From contig JNEU01001167.1 in the NCBI GenBank assembly GCA_000697475.1, forward strand, positions 40,586 through 104,585: a stretch of DNA of 64,000 nt, in the 5' to 3' direction. A model generated the notes under the pieces. That model was not told the origin of the DNA and ran no database searches. It saw nothing but the letters and a program-made list of their open reading frames with translations. The DNA is from Lichtheimia corymbifera B2541 (Eukaryota > Mucoromycota > Mucoromycetes > Mucorales > Lichtheimiaceae). This document shows positions 61,468 to 64,000 of the stretch, one piece after another. The position numbers and the translations under genes were made by a program. Numbering within the stretch: the first letter of the stretch is position 1; each line of letters starts with the position of its first letter.

Positions 61468-61695
61468 TCTTTCCATGTTTTAAAGCTTTCCCTCACATTC
61501 CTTACCATTCAGCGTGCCCCTCCCCTTTTTCTTATATATATAGTCCATTGATCTCCTATCCTATCACGTTCACCACCACTCTTCTTCAGCCGAAGCACAG
61601 GTGGGCTGATAAACAATGATCTTCATATCCATCATTAACGCTTCCTTTGCATCATCTTCTTCTCCCCTTTGGCAGACGCGAGTGAAACAAAAAAA
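59627..61695. other. Divergent intergenic region
   Basis: About 2 kb between PDCD7 and the PAS-GATA gene. No gene supported. It holds a GAT/GAA-repeat stretch near 61107-61134 and a CT repeat at 61434-61465 in the likely leader of the PAS-GATA gene. Confidence 0.5.
61434..61465. repeat. (CT)n microsatellite
   Basis: About 16 CT units in the pyrimidine-rich promoter or leader of the PAS-GATA gene. Confidence 0.95.
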
Positions 61696-61950
61696 ATGAC
61701 CATGACGCATCCAATCTGCTTTTGGGGCTTGCTCTCTCCGGAACAATTCCGATTTATTTATGTGCCTAGTTTGGTGGACAAGGTCGCTATTGACGGCTGT
61801 GGGCAATCGATTGCCGACCTTTTGCTTGACAAGCCCTTTCTGGATATGATTCATCCTGACGAAAGATCCATGGCCTACGCAGACCTTGTCAGTTTTTCAA
61901 AGGCTCAGACTTTGGCCGGTTCCATTACCAGGTTAGTACTACACAATGAT

Positions 61951-61986
<36 letters not shown>

Positions 61987-63414
61987 GGACTCTCTTTGAT
62001 GACCATGAAAAATAGGTGCAGGGTTTTGTCTTTTAAAGATATCGCACTTCAACAATCTAAGCCGCAGGTTCGTACTACTACTACTACTACTACTACTACG
62101 ACTCCATGTTTCATTTCACATCAAGTTGGGAAAGAGCCAAGTGGCGTGATGATGATAAAGTTTGCTGATCCGTGTGAGACATTATCATCCATTAGGTTAC
62201 CTTTACCTCCCAAACGGTCGAACAATGGAAAATAGTAAACGTGGTCATGTATATCGTTACCGATTCTCTTATTCTTACTTTTTTCCATGAAGCAGGTATA
62301 GCATCTAATTCATGCCAAATGATCCTTTCAATCACTACAACATATACTTTAGACCCATCTTCACCCGATGCAGAAAGCGGCACAATGACAGACACCCCCT
62401 TTTCTTGTGGTCAATCTGGATGCGACACCTACGTACGTATCAGCTTCTATATCTTGTAGCCTTTTCCGGGTGGCATTGCTGATGATGATGATATATATGT
62501 CATCCCTTATAGAGCATGTCTTCGCTTTTCCATACGCTGCAACGCCATTATCATTCGTCAGCATCATCCATCAGCTATCAACAACCACAACAGCTCTTTC
62601 GGATTTTTGACAGCGAACGTCCAATCGTTTCATGGCCCATGCACCACAGTGAAGAGGTGCTCGATACGACCAAGCACATCATGCTCAAGGATACGTTCAT
62701 GTGCTCGGATAGTCGCTGCAACAATGCTCAAGGCATTTGTACACACCATCATCATTCAAGTTCCATTGTAGCGTTATCACACGGACTCCATCGCATTGAG
62801 AGAATCATTGTGCCCTATGGTGGTATCGTGTTTGCAGCATTTTGCATCACACCTATTGCTCCACGTCATTCGCAGTACATGTCAGCTAGTGATACTCCTG
62901 CTGCTACGGACCACCACCACCACCATGATACGTCGTCATACCAGCATTATATCCATTGCAGTGCCCCCATGTTATCATCTGCATCATCGCGTCATGAACA
63001 ACAAACAAAAGACCAACTCACTTATAGCCGCTATTCAACCAGCACGATTGGATTTGGGTATACTGCTGGAAGATCCCTACATATCATGTACCAATGACTC
63101 ATCCATTTGATTGTTAATAGACATTATCCAGTTACCTACAACATGTCGCAGCAAAATGGGTCGTTGATGAGCGATGAAAATGAAGCCATTACCAATAGTG
63201 CTCCAGCTGACATGCGCGTGTGTTCAAAGTGTCGAACAACCACCAGTCCCGAATGGCGGAAAGGTCCATCAGGCAACAAAACGTGCGTATAGATGTTTTT
63301 GATTATCGCCGAATGTACTTATTGGGTTTTTTTCACAGGTTGTGTAATGCGTGTGGCCTTCGGTTTGCTCGGCTTGTGCAAAAGGAGAAACGGCGTTTGT
63401 CTCGTTCACGATAA
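61696..63414 (+). CDS. PAS and GATA zinc-finger transcription factor (WC-2-like)
   Basis: Seven exons: 61696-61931, 62016-62067, 62196-62295, 62353-62432, 62513-63057, 63121-63282, 63339-63414 (416 aa). An N-terminal PAS-type region (about 10-120: RFIYVPSLVDKVAIDGCGQS, FLDMIHPDERSMAYADL, GSITRCRVLSF, VNVVMYIVTDSL) lacks the flavin-binding LOV signature. A middle region with SERPIVSW and MLKDTFMCSDSRCNNAQG follows. The C-terminal GATA finger C372-x2-C375-x18-C394-x2-C397 ([23 protein letters not shown]) is complete. This is the WC-2/CreB plan: partner of a light receptor or another DNA-binding regulator. Introns 1 and 2 contain CA and ACT repeats. An upstream exon cannot be excluded (TTTGGCAG acceptor-like site at 61675). 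Confidence 0.88.
61952..61984. repeat. (CA)n microsatellite in PAS-GATA intron 1
   Basis: About 16 CA units inside the 84-nt first intron, which is a multiple of three and has no stop in frame, so intron retention would keep the reading frame and insert a Thr-His run. Confidence 0.9.
62074..62100. repeat. (ACT)n tract in PAS-GATA intron 2
   Basis: About eight ACT units in intron 62068-62195. Noncoding in the chosen model. Confidence 0.85.
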
Positions 63415-64000
63415 TAATAACGTGATCTTTCACTCACTCACTCATTCACTTTGACAACCACCTTATCATGCGATGCTGGCTCCTTCCCATCTCACGCTAT
63501 ATCCGGAAATGCTACCAAATAATCAACATGATACGGCTCGTTTTATATTCCTCATACACTCGTACATTCTCTCTCTTTCCACTAAATACCTCTTGGGTGA
63601 TCACCTTTATGCAACAGCTCGCCCACAGTAACGCGCCATGCTAATAAACTATTGCTGTCACCATGTATATGAATGAACTATGGCAACCATCGCCATGACA
63701 ACACCATTGTGGATCTGATATTGCTACGCCATCTTCGCTACTACTACTTCTACCTTAGTAATGCAGCGTTAGGATCGCGCCAAGCCTAACGAAATCCGCT
63801 GCTGCTGTAGTCAAAAATATAATGCAACACCCCTATCCCGATTATAACCGATGCCTATTGTTAACCTCCTAATTTATTGTTGCATGTACGCAATCGAGCC
63901 ATGCATGTCCATTCCCTTGTGTAACAGAAGAATAAAAACAACAGCTGCATGAAGCATGATCGGCTTGGATGACCATCATTCTTTACAACGTTTTCTTGAT
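63415..64000. other. Intergenic to window end
   Basis: 3' region of the PAS-GATA gene and unannotated sequence up to the window edge. No gene seen. Confidence 0.5.

Overview
The window reads as an ordinary stretch of a fungal nuclear chromosome, most likely from Mucoromycota (Mucorales type). Genes are split by short introns (mostly 50-110 nt, GTAAGT-like donors, TAG/CAG acceptors). The mix fits an early-diverging fungus: an HRI-type eIF2alpha kinase, a PAS-GATA regulator, a PDCD7/U11-59K minor-spliceosome protein, single-pass membrane proteins with SH3 tails, and a Mucorales-style PD-(D/E)XK-like protein. The species cannot be fixed from sequence alone. I built 26 protein-gene models by joining exons by hand; reading phase was checked at each junction. 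I saw no rRNA, tRNA, CRISPR array, virus or intact transposon.

Layout. 0-10 kb: a partial PD-(D/E)XK-like gene with an in-frame 9-bp minisatellite, a kelch membrane protein, three mitochondrial genes (twin-CX9C MIX14/CHCHD5, SDHAF1, AIF-like oxidoreductase) and a glutathione S-transferase. 10-13 kb: a gene-free stretch holding about 1 kb of diverged 160-195 bp tandem repeats. 13-23 kb: two orphan genes and a Ser/Thr-rich membrane protein, then about 2.9 kb without genes. 23-38 kb: VTC4, HRI kinase, a Cys-rich (Frizzled-like) TM-SH3 protein, VAC7, a PRA1-family protein and RPN11. 38-43 kb: STT3 and RAE1/GLE2. 44-54 kb: a homeodomain factor, an NBP2-like SH3 protein, mitochondrial inorganic pyrophosphatase, ERG5 and a second TM-SH3 protein. 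55-64 kb: FMN1, DML1/misato, PDCD7 and a PAS-GATA factor.

The genes do not form an operon or biosynthetic cluster; most are housekeeping. Possible functional themes are vacuole and phosphate (VTC4, VAC7), mitochondrial import and assembly (MIX14, SDHAF1, AIF, pyrophosphatase, misato) and membrane or cell-wall sensing (kelch, Ser/Thr-rich and TM-SH3 proteins). Convergent neighbours are tightly packed; DML1 and PDCD7 stop codons are 18 bp apart. I found no convincing new multi-gene system. The points most worth following are the Frizzled-like TM-SH3 protein, the U11-59K homologue with its frame break, the repeat block at 11.9-12.9 kb, two GC-AG introns, and the orphan genes.
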